NCBI GenBank assembly: GCA_036521415.1
Contig: DATDHU010000020.1
Coordinates: forward strand, 1-64,000
DNA: 64,000 nucleotides
Direction: 5' to 3'
Source of the DNA: DASXMT01 sp036521415
Lineage (GTDB): Bacteria; Actinomycetota; Acidimicrobiia; Acidimicrobiales; RAAP-2
Shown here: positions 44,322-53,713 of the stretch, piece after piece
How the letters are laid out: every line of letters begins with the position of its first letter
Numbering within the stretch: the first letter of the stretch is position 1
Position numbers and translations under genes: made by a program
Notes under the pieces: model-generated
The model's database searches: none
Seen by the model: only the letters and a program-made list of their open reading frames with translations
Told to the model about the DNA's origin: nothing

Positions 44322-46655
44322 TTATCGACGACCGGAGGGTGGCGGTGGCGGTGGCGGTGGCCATGGCGCCTGATGGGGCCAATGTCCCGGTGCCGGCTGT
44401 GCCGGCCACGGAGCCGGTGCCTGGGGCCAGTGGCCGGGCGGCGGGGGCGGGGGTGGCCACGGTTGGGTGGAGTCCTGCTGGCCGCCCGATTGTCCGTTAC
44501 CCGACTGCTGTCCGCTGCCCGGCTGCCCCGTGCCCGGTTGCCCGGTGGCGTGCGACGAACCGGCGACCTCCGACTCGAGCTCCGGGTCCGACTCAGCGTC
44601 GTTCCCGTCGCGGTTGGCCGAGGAACCGGTGCGGGCGTCACCACTTCGGTTGGCGCCGGCCTGGTCCACCCCGGAACCGCCAGCACCCCCGGAGTCACCG
44701 GAGTCACCGTTGGGACGACCGTGCTGTTCGGCCACGAACACCGGTGGCACAGCCTTCACTCCGTGCTCATGGACCGGCTTGCCGTAGGCCGTGTCGACCA
44801 GCTTCCCCACGGTGGCGCCGTCGATGGTCTCCTCGTCCAACAGGGCGCGGGCCACGGCGTCGAGACCGCCCCGGTGGCGGGAGAGCACCTCGAGGGCCCG
44901 CTCTTCTTGGTCCCGGAGGATCCGCTCCACCTCGGCGTCGATCACCCGGCTGGTGTCCTCGGAGTAGTCGCGCGTGTGCATGAGGTCCTCGCCCAGGAAC
45001 ACCTGTCCCGCTGAGCCCCACGCCATCGGACCGATCTGGTCGCTCATGCCCCACTCGCGGACCATCTTCCGGGCCAGCTCGGTATTGCCCACCAGGTCGT
45101 TGCTGGCCCCGGTGGACAGGTCGCCGTAGACCAGGAGCTCCGCCACCCGGCCGCCCATGCGGACGGCGAGGGCATCCTCGATGTGGGAGCGCGGGTGGAT
45201 GTGGCGCTCCTCCACCGGCAGCTGCTGGGTCACGCCGAGGGCCATGCCGGTGGGCAGGATGGTGACCTTGTGCACCGGATCGGCCTCGGGCAGGACATAG
45301 GCCAGCACGGCATGGCCACCCTCGTGGAAGGCCACCCGTTCCTTCTCGTCGTCCGAGAGGACCAGGCTCTCCCGCCGTTGACCCATGAGGACCCGGTCCC
45401 GGGCCGCCTCGAAGTCCTGGGTCTCGACCACCTTGGATCCCCGGCGCACGGCGTGCAGGGCCGCCTCGTTCACCAGGTTGGCCAGGTCGGCACCGCTCAT
45501 ACCGGGGGTTCCCCGGGCGACCAGGGCCAGGTCCACGTCGGGGGCGATGCGCTTGTCCTTGCAGTGCACCTGCAGGATGGGCAGGCGCTCCTCGAGATCG
45601 GGGAGCGGGACCACGATCTGGCGGTCGAACCGGCCCGGACGCAGGATGGCGGGATCCAGGATGTCGGGCCGGTTGGTGGCGGCCATGACCACGACGCCCT
45701 CGGTCGGGTCGAACCCGTCCATCTCCGACAGCATCTGGTTGAGCGTCTGCTCGCGCTCGTCGTGGCCGCCGCCCAGCCCGGCACCGCGCTTGCGGCCGAT
45801 GGAGTCGATCTCATCGATGAAGACGATGGCCGGCGCCTGCTTGCGGGCCGTGGCGAACAGGTCGCGGACCCGGCTGGCCCCGACGCCCACGAACATCTCC
45901 ATGAAGTCCGATCCGCTCACCGACATGAACGGGACCCCGGCCTCACCGGCCACGGCCCGTGCCAGTAACGTCTTCCCGGTACCAGGGGGGCCGACCAGCA
46001 GGATGCCCTTGGGTATCCGGGCCCCGATGTCCTTGAACCGAGCCGGTGTCTTCAGGAAGTCGACGACCTCGCTGATCTCCAGTTTGACACCGCCATAGCC
46101 GGCGACGTCATCGAATGTGGTCGATGGTCGCTCCGTCGAGTAGAGCTTGGCCTTCGACCGCCCGATCGACATGATGCTGCCCATCTGTCCTTGAGCCCTT
46201 CTGCTGATGAAATAAAAGACGCCCAAGATGAGGATGATGGGGAGCAGGTAGATGAGGATGCCCGTCAACGGATTCTGCTTGGGATTGACCACCGTGTACT
46301 GGACGTTGCCCGCCTTGAGGGCGTTGTATTCGGAGTCGATGACAGGATTGGGCCCAGACACCGTGTAGCTGGTCCCGTTGTCGAGCGTGCCGGTGATGGT
46401 GCCCGAGGAATTATCGATCTGGGCTGTCTTGACCTGTTTGTCCTGGACCTGGGTCAGGTAAGTCTGGTAGCTGATCGATTTGGCCGAGGACTTCGACAGG
46501 AGTGAGGGTGCGGCAATGACCGCGATGATGGCCACGATGGCGATCGCGTAGATGAGCCGCATGTTCCGGCCCTGACCGGGCGTGCCCTGGCCCGGGCCCC
46601 CAGGACCGGAGGGGCCGTTCTGGCCGCTTGGCTGATCGGGGTTGGTCGGAGGCAC
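44322..46655 (-). CDS. ftsH: ATP-dependent zinc metalloprotease FtsH
   Basis: 777 residues. Two membrane helices (~33-53 and ~132-151) flank a small external domain. The AAA domain has Walker A GPPGTGKT (222-229), IVFIDEID and the second region of homology ATNRPDILDPAILRPGRF. The zinc site is HEGGH (444-448), where most family members have HEAGH; both metal His and the catalytic Glu are kept. A ~130-residue C-terminal tail rich in G, S, P and Q follows. It degrades misfolded membrane proteins. GTG start at 46655; divergent from a CPBP protease. Confidence 0.95.
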   Translation of the reverse strand: MPPTNPDQPSGQNGPSGPGGPGQGTPGQGRNMRLIYAIAIVAIIAVIAAPSLLSKSSAKSISYQTYLTQVQDKQVKTAQIDNSSGTITGTLDNGTSYTVSGPNPVIDSEYNALKAGNVQYTVVNPKQNPLTGILIYLLPIILILGVFYFISRRAQGQMGSIMSIGRSKAKLYSTERPSTTFDDVAGYGGVKLEISEVVDFLKTPARFKDIGARIPKGILLVGPPGTGKTLLARAVAGEAGVPFMSVSGSDFMEMFVGVGASRVRDLFATARKQAPAIVFIDEIDSIGRKRGAGLGGGHDEREQTLNQMLSEMDGFDPTEGVVVMAATNRPDILDPAILRPGRFDRQIVVPLPDLEERLPILQVHCKDKRIAPDVDLALVARGTPGMSGADLANLVNEAALHAVRRGSKVVETQDFEAARDRVLMGQRRESLVLSDDEKERVAFHEGGHAVLAYVLPEADPVHKVTILPTGMALGVTQQLPVEERHIHPRSHIEDALAVRMGGRVAELLVYGDLSTGASNDLVGNTELARKMVREWGMSDQIGPMAWGSAGQVFLGEDLMHTRDYSEDTSRVIDAEVERILRDQEERALEVLSRHRGGLDAVARALLDEETIDGATVGKLVDTAYGKPVHEHGVKAVPPVFVAEQHGRPNGDSGDSGGAGGSGVDQAGANRSGDARTGSSANRDGNDAESDPELESEVAGSSHATGQPGTGQPGSGQQSGNGQSGGQQDSTQPWPPPPPPPGHWPQAPAPWPAQPAPGHWPHQAPWPPPPPPPPSGRR

Positions 46656-46740
46656 CGCACCATGCTAGGCGTCTCCGACGTGCCTTGATGCATCGCTTCC
46701 CCGCCACCGCAGGCAAGGCGGTGATCGGTAACGTGTCGGG

Positions 46741-47796
46741 GTGATCGACGGAGGTGATAGGGGCGCGCGCGCCGGGCGGGGAGAAGGGGGGCGGGCCCGT
46801 CGGACACCCCGCTCGGCCAGCGCCGTTCCCGTGACCGGTCCGCTCGCTCCGATGCAGGCTGCGACGCCCCCACCACCGCCCCCGGCGCCCCTACCTCCGC
46901 CTCCGCCTCCGCAGCATTGGCCTCCGCCTTCCGCCCGGTACCCGAATGGCACGGGGCTCGACCAGGAGGCGGTGATCGTCGAGGCCGAGACCCACCAGCA
47001 CGCCGTGCCTCTCGACCGGCAGCTGGCGGCCGGCTTCGCCCCGCGGACCAGACGGGACGCGTGGCTGTGGCTGATACTCGCCGCCCTGGGCTTTCTCGCC
47101 GGCCAGATCATCGCGTCGATCTTCGTGCTCATCTCGGCGGCGATCACCGGCAACTCGCACAACATCTCGGCGTTGTCCCGCCTGAGCGTTCCCCCGGAGT
47201 GGTACGTGGTCTCGACGCTGCTCGGCCTCTGGGTGGGCTTCTTCGGCGCCCCATGGCTGGCCAGCCGGGTCAGGGGCACGGGCCGGCTGGTCCGGGACCT
47301 CGGGCTGCGGTTCCGCTGGATCGACCTGGTCGGCGTGCCCATCGGCATCGCCGGCCAGTACCTGGTGGCGGCCATGTACATTCCGCTCGAGAGCCATATC
47401 CACAACTTCAACCAGCGGTTCAGCGCGCCCGGCCAGAAGCTCACCGGCGCGTCCCACGGGGCTGGCTTCGCCGTCATTGCCATCTTCACAGTCGTCGGCG
47501 CCCCGCTCTTCGAGGAGCTGTTCTTCCGTGGCCTGATCCTGCGGGCCCTGTCCCGATTGTTCGGCACCATGGGCAGGTGGGTGGGGCCGGCCCTCGCCAT
47601 CGTGATCACCGGGGTCTTGTTCGGCCTGGCCCACGCCGAGTCGCTCCAGCTCCTGGGGCTGGCCACGTTCGGGGTCATCCTCTCGTTCATCGCCTACCGA
47701 ACGGGGCGTCTGGGCATGAACATCTTCGCCCATGCCTCGTTCAACCTCGTGGCGATCATCGCCGTCCTGGCCACCGGTACCGGCGTCATCAGTTGA
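46741..47796 (+). CDS. CPBP-family intramembrane metalloprotease
   Basis: 351 residues. The N-terminal ~100 residues are disordered and contain poly-proline runs. The rest has about seven membrane helices with the CPBP/Abi motifs EELFFRGLIL (metal-binding Glu pair plus Arg), FGLAHAES and HASFNL. Such proteases cleave within membranes; the prenyl-protease relatives process CAAX proteins, while bacterial roles are mostly unknown. Start at GTG 46741, divergent from ftsH, which also acts on membrane proteins. Confidence 0.87.
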   Translation: MIDGGDRGARAGRGEGGRARRTPRSASAVPVTGPLAPMQAATPPPPPPAPLPPPPPPQHWPPPSARYPNGTGLDQEAVIVEAETHQHAVPLDRQLAAGFAPRTRRDAWLWLILAALGFLAGQIIASIFVLISAAITGNSHNISALSRLSVPPEWYVVSTLLGLWVGFFGAPWLASRVRGTGRLVRDLGLRFRWIDLVGVPIGIAGQYLVAAMYIPLESHIHNFNQRFSAPGQKLTGASHGAGFAVIAIFTVVGAPLFEELFFRGLILRALSRLFGTMGRWVGPALAIVITGVLFGLAHAESLQLLGLATFGVILSFIAYRTGRLGMNIFAHASFNLVAIIAVLATGTGVIS

Positions 47797-47800
47797 CGTG

Positions 47801-50266
47801 GTGACCTCACCGGTACGGCCCGCGGCCCACTCGGCGGCCCACTCGGCTCGGCCGGTCCAGGCCCCGGCTGCGCCGATGTCCCCGCGCTGGCGGCGATGGA
47901 CGGGTCCGGGTTCGTGGGCAGGGTGGACCAACCTGGTGGTCGTCCTCGCCGTCATCGGCGTGGCCTTGTGGCAGCTCCACCCCTCCCTGTTGTTGGCCAA
48001 CACCACGACGGCCGGGGGTGACACCGGCGCCCACGTCGTCCTGCCCGCCTTCATGAAGTCGAACCTCTTGGCCCATGGCCAGCTCACCGGTTGGGACCCC
48101 GACTGGTACGACGGGTTTCCCGTCTACACCTTCTACTTCCCCTTGCCCGGTGTGCTGACCGTGGTGCTGAACGCCGTGGTCTCCTACGACGTCGCCTTCA
48201 AGTTGGTGACCATCCTCGGAACGATCACCCTGCCCATCGCCGCCTGGGCCTTCGGGCGTCTGGCCGGTCTCCGCGACCCCGGGCCGGCGTGCCTGGCCGC
48301 GGCCACCCTGCCCTTCCTCTTCGAGCCCAGTTTCTCCATCTACGGCGGGAACCTCCTGTCCACCATGGCCGGCGAGTACTCGTATTCGCTCGGGCTGTCG
48401 TCGGCCCTGGTGTTCCTCGGGGTCGTGGCGCACGGCCTGCGCACCAACCGACAGCGGGGCCTCGCTGCGGTCCTGCTGGCCGCCACGCTGTTGTGCCACC
48501 TCATCACCGGCCTGTTCGCCATCGCCGGGGCGGTCGTGTGGCTGATCCTCGACCACGACCTGGCCCGGGCCGTGCTGTCCGGAGCTCGCGGACGAGTGGC
48601 CCGGGCCCGCTGGTCGGCGAAGGTGCTCTGGTCGGTGGTGGTGGGCGCGGTCGGCATCGCCCTGACCGCATGGTGGCTGGTCCCCTTCCTCCTCGATCAG
48701 CAGTACACGACCAACATGGGCTGGTTGAACGTCGACGGCTTCCCGCACCTGTTGTTCCCTGGATCGGTGCGGTGGGTGCTGGCCGCCGACGTGGTCGGCC
48801 TGGTGGCCATGGTCGTGACCCGGAACCGGGTCTCCTTGTTCATCGTGGTGATGGGCGGGATCTCCGCCGGCGTGGTCTGCCTCGATCCCCAGGGCAAGCT
48901 CTACAACGTCCGGTTCTTGCCCCTGTGGTTCCTGTGCCTCTACCTCCTGGCCGGGTTGGCTGTGGCCGATGTCACCGCGGGCGTGGCCCGACTGGTCCGG
49001 CGGCGCCGCGTCGACCGCTGGGTGGATGCAGTCGAGCGGTCCGCTGACAACGGTCCCGCAGACTGGCGTCCCGGCATGCGGATCACCCGCTACCGGCGCC
49101 CCCATCCCCCCGCCCGCCCGCCGGCCGCCATCGCCGGGGCGTTGCTCTGCCTGGTCGGCGCCCTGGTGGCCGTGGTGCCCCCCTTGGCCCTCCCGGCCAG
49201 CGCCCTGTCCCGGGTCGGCGTGACCGTCGGGGCCGACCAGCCCAGCGCCTGGGCGACCTGGAACTACTCGGGGTACGAGCGAAAGCCGGACTACCCCGAG
49301 TACAAGTCGCTGATGCAGACGATGGCATCGGTCGGCGCCGACCAGGGGTGCGGGCGGGCCATGTGGGAGTACGACCCCTCGCTCAATCGCTTCGGCACCA
49401 CGATGTCGTTGATGCTGCTGCCCTACTGGACCAACGGGTGCATCGACTCCATGGAGGGCCTGTTGTTCGAGTCGGCCACCACCACCCCCTTCCACTTCCT
49501 CAACCAGAACGAGCTGTCGGCCACGCCGTCGGACGCCATGGTCGGCCTGCCCTACGGCGGGCTGAACGTACCTCTCGGGATCGAGCACCTCCAGCTGCTT
49601 GGCGTCCGCTACTTCATGGCCTCCTCGCCGTCAGTCCAAGCGGCGGCGGCGGCCGATCCCGCCGCCACCCTGGTCGCCTCGAACGGGCCATGGAGCACCA
49701 GTTACAACGGCGAGATGCTCAACACCACGTGGAAGATCTACCGGATCGCCGGCACCTCGCTGGTCCAGCCCCTGGCCAATCGACCGGTGGTCTGGAGCAA
49801 CGTGGGCCCGGGGCAGACCGACTGGCTGCCGCCGTCACTGTCCTGGTACCAGAACCCGGCCCGGTGGAGCGTGGTGCCAACCTCGGGCGGACCGACGGCC
49901 TGGCCCCGCGTGCCGGGCACCAACACCGCTCCTGCGGCCGTGCCCGAGGCACGCACCGCCGTCTCGGCCGTTTCCACATCGGGCAGCACCGTCTCGTTCC
50001 ATGTGAGCCGGATCGGTACGCCGGTCGAGGTGAAGGTGTCGTACTTCCCCAACTGGAAGGTCAGCGGGGCCCTCGGCCCGTGGCGGACGGCGTCCAACAT
50101 GATGGTGGTGGTGCCGACCAGTCACGACGTGGTCCTGCACTACGGCACGTCAGGAGCCGACCGCATTGGCTGGACGCTGACCGCGGTCGGGGTGGTGGCT
50201 CTGTTTGTGCTCGGTTGGTGGACGCTGCGCACTCGCCGGCTCGGCCGCGGTCGGGCCAGGGCATGA
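47801..50266 (+). CDS. Large multi-pass membrane protein, 6-pyruvoyl-tetrahydropterin synthase-related type
   Basis: 821 residues. About twelve membrane helices lie in the first ~430 residues; a periplasmic domain of ~350 residues and a final helix plus RRLGRGRARA tail follow. The first external loop, DTGAHVVLPAFMKSNLLAHG and DPDWYDGFPVYTFYFPLP, matches the PTPS-related membrane family (probably GT-C-like sugar transferases despite the name). GTG 47801 (or 47798) is 4 nt after the CPBP stop. Likely role in envelope glycan assembly, judged from neighbours. Confidence 0.75.
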   Translation: MTSPVRPAAHSAAHSARPVQAPAAPMSPRWRRWTGPGSWAGWTNLVVVLAVIGVALWQLHPSLLLANTTTAGGDTGAHVVLPAFMKSNLLAHGQLTGWDPDWYDGFPVYTFYFPLPGVLTVVLNAVVSYDVAFKLVTILGTITLPIAAWAFGRLAGLRDPGPACLAAATLPFLFEPSFSIYGGNLLSTMAGEYSYSLGLSSALVFLGVVAHGLRTNRQRGLAAVLLAATLLCHLITGLFAIAGAVVWLILDHDLARAVLSGARGRVARARWSAKVLWSVVVGAVGIALTAWWLVPFLLDQQYTTNMGWLNVDGFPHLLFPGSVRWVLAADVVGLVAMVVTRNRVSLFIVVMGGISAGVVCLDPQGKLYNVRFLPLWFLCLYLLAGLAVADVTAGVARLVRRRRVDRWVDAVERSADNGPADWRPGMRITRYRRPHPPARPPAAIAGALLCLVGALVAVVPPLALPASALSRVGVTVGADQPSAWATWNYSGYERKPDYPEYKSLMQTMASVGADQGCGRAMWEYDPSLNRFGTTMSLMLLPYWTNGCIDSMEGLLFESATTTPFHFLNQNELSATPSDAMVGLPYGGLNVPLGIEHLQLLGVRYFMASSPSVQAAAAADPAATLVASNGPWSTSYNGEMLNTTWKIYRIAGTSLVQPLANRPVVWSNVGPGQTDWLPPSLSWYQNPARWSVVPTSGGPTAWPRVPGTNTAPAAVPEARTAVSAVSTSGSTVSFHVSRIGTPVEVKVSYFPNWKVSGALGPWRTASNMMVVVPTSHDVVLHYGTSGADRIGWTLTAVGVVALFVLGWWTLRTRRLGRGRARA

Positions 50267-50337
50267 GGACGGTCGCCGCGGCATCGGGCGCGAGGCCGGT
50301 CCCGTCGGGTCGTTGCGCCCTTGCTACTCTCCGACCT

Positions 50338-50607
50338 ATGCGAGCCCGGAGACCGGCCTTGGCCGCCGTCGCACTCGTGGTGGCCTCGGGTCTCGGCCTG
50401 GCCGCCTGCGGGGGAGGCTCGCCGGCGGCGGTCAAGAAGCACGTCGCCTCGACGACGGCGCCGAGCACCCCCGGGGCCCCGACCACCACGACGACCCAAC
50501 CGCTCGGGCCCGATCTGGTGACCCAGTTGAACGGTCAGCTGAGCCAGCTGGACACCATGTTGAACCAGGCCACCACCGATCTGAGCCAGGCACCCAGCGA
50601 CTCCTGA
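50338..50607 (+). CDS. Small lipoprotein, unknown function
   Basis: 89 residues. The signal peptide RRPALAAVALVVASGLGLAAC ends with lipobox LAAC, so Cys is lipidated near residue 24. The mature part is a Thr/Pro-rich linker (TTAPSTPGAPTTTTTQP) and a short helix (LVTQLNGQLSQLDTMLNQA). No family recognised. It lies between the PTPS-related membrane protein and manB and may be an accessory to that envelope system. Confidence 0.72.
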   Translation: MRARRPALAAVALVVASGLGLAACGGGSPAAVKKHVASTTAPSTPGAPTTTTTQPLGPDLVTQLNGQLSQLDTMLNQATTDLSQAPSDS

Positions 50608-50660
50608 TCGCACGCCTCCCCAGGAGTTGGGCGATGCGGGCTGGATAAGATGCCTGGGCC

Positions 50661-52052
50661 ATGACCAGCCTCGCCGAGATCTTCAAGGCCTACGACATCC
50701 GGGGCACGGTCCCCGATCAGCTCAATGCCGACCAGTGCCGGGCCGTCGGCGAGGCCATGGCCCGATTCAGCGGCGGCCCCCGGCTGTTGTTGGCCCGGGA
50801 CATGCGCGAGTCCGGCGTCGAGCTCAGCCACGCCTTTGCCGAGGGGGCGCGCGCTGCCGGAGTGGCGGTGGTCGACCTGGGCCTCGCCTCGACCGACCTC
50901 TTGTACTTCGCCACCGGACGTCTCGATGCCCCAGGGGCCATGTTCACCGCCTCCCACAACCCGGCCCGGTACAACGGGATCAAGCTCTGCCTGAGCGGGG
51001 CCCGGCCCATCGGGCGGGACACGGGGCTGGTCGAGATCGAGAAGGACGCTCAGGAGCTCCTCGACCGATGGGGAGCCGACGGACCTCCGAAGGCCGACCC
51101 GGGCGCGCTGGCTCCGATGGAAGAGCAGAACCTCCTGGACGAGTACGCCGATCACGTTCGTTCGTTCGTCGACCTCGATGTGCTGCGACCGTTGAAGGTG
51201 ATAGCGGACACGGCGAACGGCATGGGTGGGCTCGTCGCCCCCAAGGTCTTCGCCCCCCTTCCCTTCGACGTGGAGATCCTCTTCCCCGAGCTCGACGGCA
51301 ACTTTCCCAACCATCCGGCCGACCCGATCCAGCCGGAGAACCTGACTGCGTTGAAAGCGGCCATTCTGAGCGCGGGGGCCGACGTCGGCCTGGCTTTCGA
51401 CGGGGACGCCGACCGCGTGTTCCTGGTGGACGAGCATGCCGAGCCGGTATCGGGCTCGTTGACCACCGCGCTGGTGGCCGCGTCCATGCTCGACAAGCAC
51501 CCGGGCGCGACCGTGCTCTACAATTGCATCTGCTCCCGGGTCGTGCCCGAGGTGATCGCCGAGCACGGCGGGACCGGCATCCGTACCCGGGTGGGCCACA
51601 GCTTCATCAAGGCGGTGATGGCCGAGACCGGTGCGATCTTCGGTGGTGAGCACTCCGGGCACTACTACTTCGCCGAGAACTACCGGGCCGACTCGGGGAT
51701 CATCGCCGCCATGGTCGTCCTGGAGCTGTTGAGCGTCACCGGGAAGCCGCTCTCCGAGTTGCTCGCTCCCTACAAGCGCTACTCGGATTCGGGCGAGATC
51801 AATACCGAGGTGCCCGACCCAGCCGGCGCGGTCGAGAAGATGACCGCCGTCGTCGAGGCCGCCCATGGTGCGCTGGGTACGGTCGATCGTCTCGACGGCC
51901 TGACCGTCGACCGCGGGGACTGGTGGTACAACCTCCGGCCGTCCAACACCGAGCCGTTGTTGCGCCTCAACGTCGAGGCGCCCACCGACGAGGAGTGCCG
52001 GCAGCACGTCGACGACATCCTGGCCGACGTGTCGCGCATCGCCGGCGCCTAG
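50661..52052 (+). CDS. manB: Phosphomannomutase/phosphoglucomutase
   Basis: 463 residues. All four alpha-D-phosphohexomutase motifs are present: phosphoserine loop TASHNPARYNG, metal loop DGDADR, sugar loop GEHSGHYYF and phosphate loop RPSNTEP. N-terminal IFKAYDIRGTVPDQL is typical of ManB/CpsG. It converts mannose-6-P to mannose-1-P, feeding a GDP-mannose pyrophosphorylase such as the gene at 27.2 kb. Followed by Trm112 and a SIS isomerase in the usual actinobacterial order. Confidence 0.94.
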   Translation: MTSLAEIFKAYDIRGTVPDQLNADQCRAVGEAMARFSGGPRLLLARDMRESGVELSHAFAEGARAAGVAVVDLGLASTDLLYFATGRLDAPGAMFTASHNPARYNGIKLCLSGARPIGRDTGLVEIEKDAQELLDRWGADGPPKADPGALAPMEEQNLLDEYADHVRSFVDLDVLRPLKVIADTANGMGGLVAPKVFAPLPFDVEILFPELDGNFPNHPADPIQPENLTALKAAILSAGADVGLAFDGDADRVFLVDEHAEPVSGSLTTALVAASMLDKHPGATVLYNCICSRVVPEVIAEHGGTGIRTRVGHSFIKAVMAETGAIFGGEHSGHYYFAENYRADSGIIAAMVVLELLSVTGKPLSELLAPYKRYSDSGEINTEVPDPAGAVEKMTAVVEAAHGALGTVDRLDGLTVDRGDWWYNLRPSNTEPLLRLNVEAPTDEECRQHVDDILADVSRIAGA

Positions 52053-52133
52053 GCCATGTCGAACACGGGCGCCCCGGCCATGTCGAACGGGCCATGTCGA
52101 ACGGGCCATTCGAAAGGGCCATGTCGAACGGGC
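52052..52133. repeat. ~14-bp tandem/dispersed repeat, 5 copies
   Basis: Copies of GGCCATGTCGAAC begin at about 52052, 52076, 52090, 52104 and 52117 (the fourth diverged). The array starts at the TAG stop of manB and fills most of the spacer before the Trm112 gene. Confidence 0.88.
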
Positions 52134-52193
52134 CTGCTCGCTCGTTCGGCCGGACCGCGACCGGACCACACTCAACCAAGGAGAACCTTGACC

Positions 52194-52439
52194 ATGTCGC
52201 TGGACCCACTCTTGCTCGGCGTACTCGCCTGCCCCGAGGACAAAGGGCCGCTGCTCTACTTCGCCGACGAGGACCGCTTGTACAACCCCCGCCTGCACCG
52301 GAGCTACGACGTCCGTGACGGCATTCCCGTCATGCTCATCGACGAGGCCACCACGGTGTCCGACGAGGAGCACACGAGGCTCATGGCCAAAGCCGATGCC
52401 GGAGGGGCAACCTCCACGCAGGAGAAAGCCGGCGCGTGA
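52194..52439 (+). CDS. Trm112 family small protein
   Basis: 81 residues. LGVLACPEDKGPLLYF and YDVRDGIPVMLIDEA match the bacterial Trm112/YcaR family. Only one Cys of the usual zinc cluster remains, as is common in these bacterial members. Eukaryotic Trm112 activates methyltransferases; the bacterial role is unclear. RBS AAGGAG lies 10 nt upstream. The gene overlaps the SIS isomerase start by GTGA. The in-frame region back to 52056 is the repeat array, so the ATG at 52194 is preferred. Confidence 0.87.
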   Translation: MSLDPLLLGVLACPEDKGPLLYFADEDRLYNPRLHRSYDVRDGIPVMLIDEATTVSDEEHTRLMAKADAGGATSTQEKAGA

Positions 52440-53512
52440 GCGAAACGGCGGGCCGGCCGGCTGACGTCGGGGGCTCCAGCCCGCTCCCCGTCGACACGCT
52501 CGACATGTGGGGGGCGACGGCCGGCTTCCCCGAACAGGTGGCCGACGCCATGGCCGCCTCCGGGGGCCTGGCCGGGCTACCGGGCCGCGACCGGGTCGAG
52601 AACGTCGTGGTCCTGGGCATGGGCGGGAGCGGCATCGCCGGCGACGTCCTGGCCGCCACCGCCGCTCCCTTCATGGCCGTCCCCGTCTCGGTGGTCAAGG
52701 GCTATCAACCACCCGACTTCGTTGGTTCCGGCTCGTTGGTCTTCGCGATGTCGTTCTCGGGCGATACCGAAGAGACGCTCGAGGCGGCCGGGCTGGCCTA
52801 TGAGGCGGGTGCGGCCCTGATCGTCGTCTCGGGAGGGGGCGAGCTGGCGCGCCTGGCCGAGGAATGGCGGGTCCCCGTCGTCCCTGTGCCGGCCGGCATC
52901 CCCCAGCCCCGCGCCGCCCTCGGTGCCATGTCCGTTCCGCCGATCGTCATCTTGGAGGAGATCGGGCTGTTCCCGGGGGCGGGGCACTGGGTCTCCCAGG
53001 CGGTCGAGCAACTGAAGCGGCGACGCGACGAGCTGGTGGGACCGAAGAGCGTGGCCGAGGACCTCGCTCGCCGGATCGGGCGGACCGTTCCGCTGGTGCA
53101 CAGCTCCGAGGCGCTCGGGGCGGCCGCCGCCCTCCGGTGGAAGGCGCAGGTAAACGAGAACGCCAAGTCGCCGGCCTTCTTCGCCCTCTACCCGGAGCTG
53201 TGCCACAACGAGGTCGCCGGCTGGGGGCAACACGGCGACGTGACCCGCCAGGTCATCTCGCTGGTCAACCTCCGCCACGATGCCGAACATCCCCAGGTGG
53301 CTCGACGATTCGAGCTGGTGGCCGACGTCCTGCGGGAGGTGGTGGCCGACATCATCGAGGTGCGGGCAGCCGGCGAGGGGGACTTGGCCCAGCTCTTCGA
53401 CCTGACCCTGATCGGGGACTTCGTGTCGCTGCACGTGGCCGGCCGGGAGGAGATCGACCCCGGGCCCATCCCGGTGCTGGACGACATCAAGCGACAGTTG
53501 CACGAGTCCTGA
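52436..53512 (+). CDS. SIS-domain phosphoglucose/phosphomannose isomerase-like protein
   Basis: 358 residues. The first SIS domain has VVVLGMGGSGIAGDVLAA and FAMSFSGDTEETLEAA. The C-terminal bifunctional PGI/PMI domain has RWKAQVNENAKSPAFFALYP and HNEVAGWG, with the catalytic Glu and His. It interconverts fructose-6-P with glucose-6-P and mannose-6-P. Translationally coupled to Trm112 and downstream of manB, giving a short route from fructose-6-P to mannose-1-P. Confidence 0.9.
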   Translation: MSETAGRPADVGGSSPLPVDTLDMWGATAGFPEQVADAMAASGGLAGLPGRDRVENVVVLGMGGSGIAGDVLAATAAPFMAVPVSVVKGYQPPDFVGSGSLVFAMSFSGDTEETLEAAGLAYEAGAALIVVSGGGELARLAEEWRVPVVPVPAGIPQPRAALGAMSVPPIVILEEIGLFPGAGHWVSQAVEQLKRRRDELVGPKSVAEDLARRIGRTVPLVHSSEALGAAAALRWKAQVNENAKSPAFFALYPELCHNEVAGWGQHGDVTRQVISLVNLRHDAEHPQVARRFELVADVLREVVADIIEVRAAGEGDLAQLFDLTLIGDFVSLHVAGREEIDPGPIPVLDDIKRQLHES

Positions 53513-53590
53513 GCCGAGCACCCCCGGGCGACCGAGGCCCGGGGGTGGCCGCTACGACCCGAGCCCGGGCTCGGTGGCTGCTCTGCGCCT

Positions 53591-53641
53591 GAGGGAGCCT
53601 TGCGGCTCTGTGCCGGGAGGAGCATTGCGGCTCTGTGTCGG
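53591..53641. repeat. ~26-bp tandem repeat, 2 copies
   Basis: Two units (53591-53616, 53617-53641) sharing TTGCGGCTCTGTG. They lie in the spacer between the SIS isomerase gene and the structured RNA. Confidence 0.82.
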
Positions 53642-53713
53642 CGGAGTGGCGAATATGTGAACTCGAGGGTTCCTGCTCGTCGTTTTGCCGGGGGCGGGCG
53701 TAAGCTCCATCGC

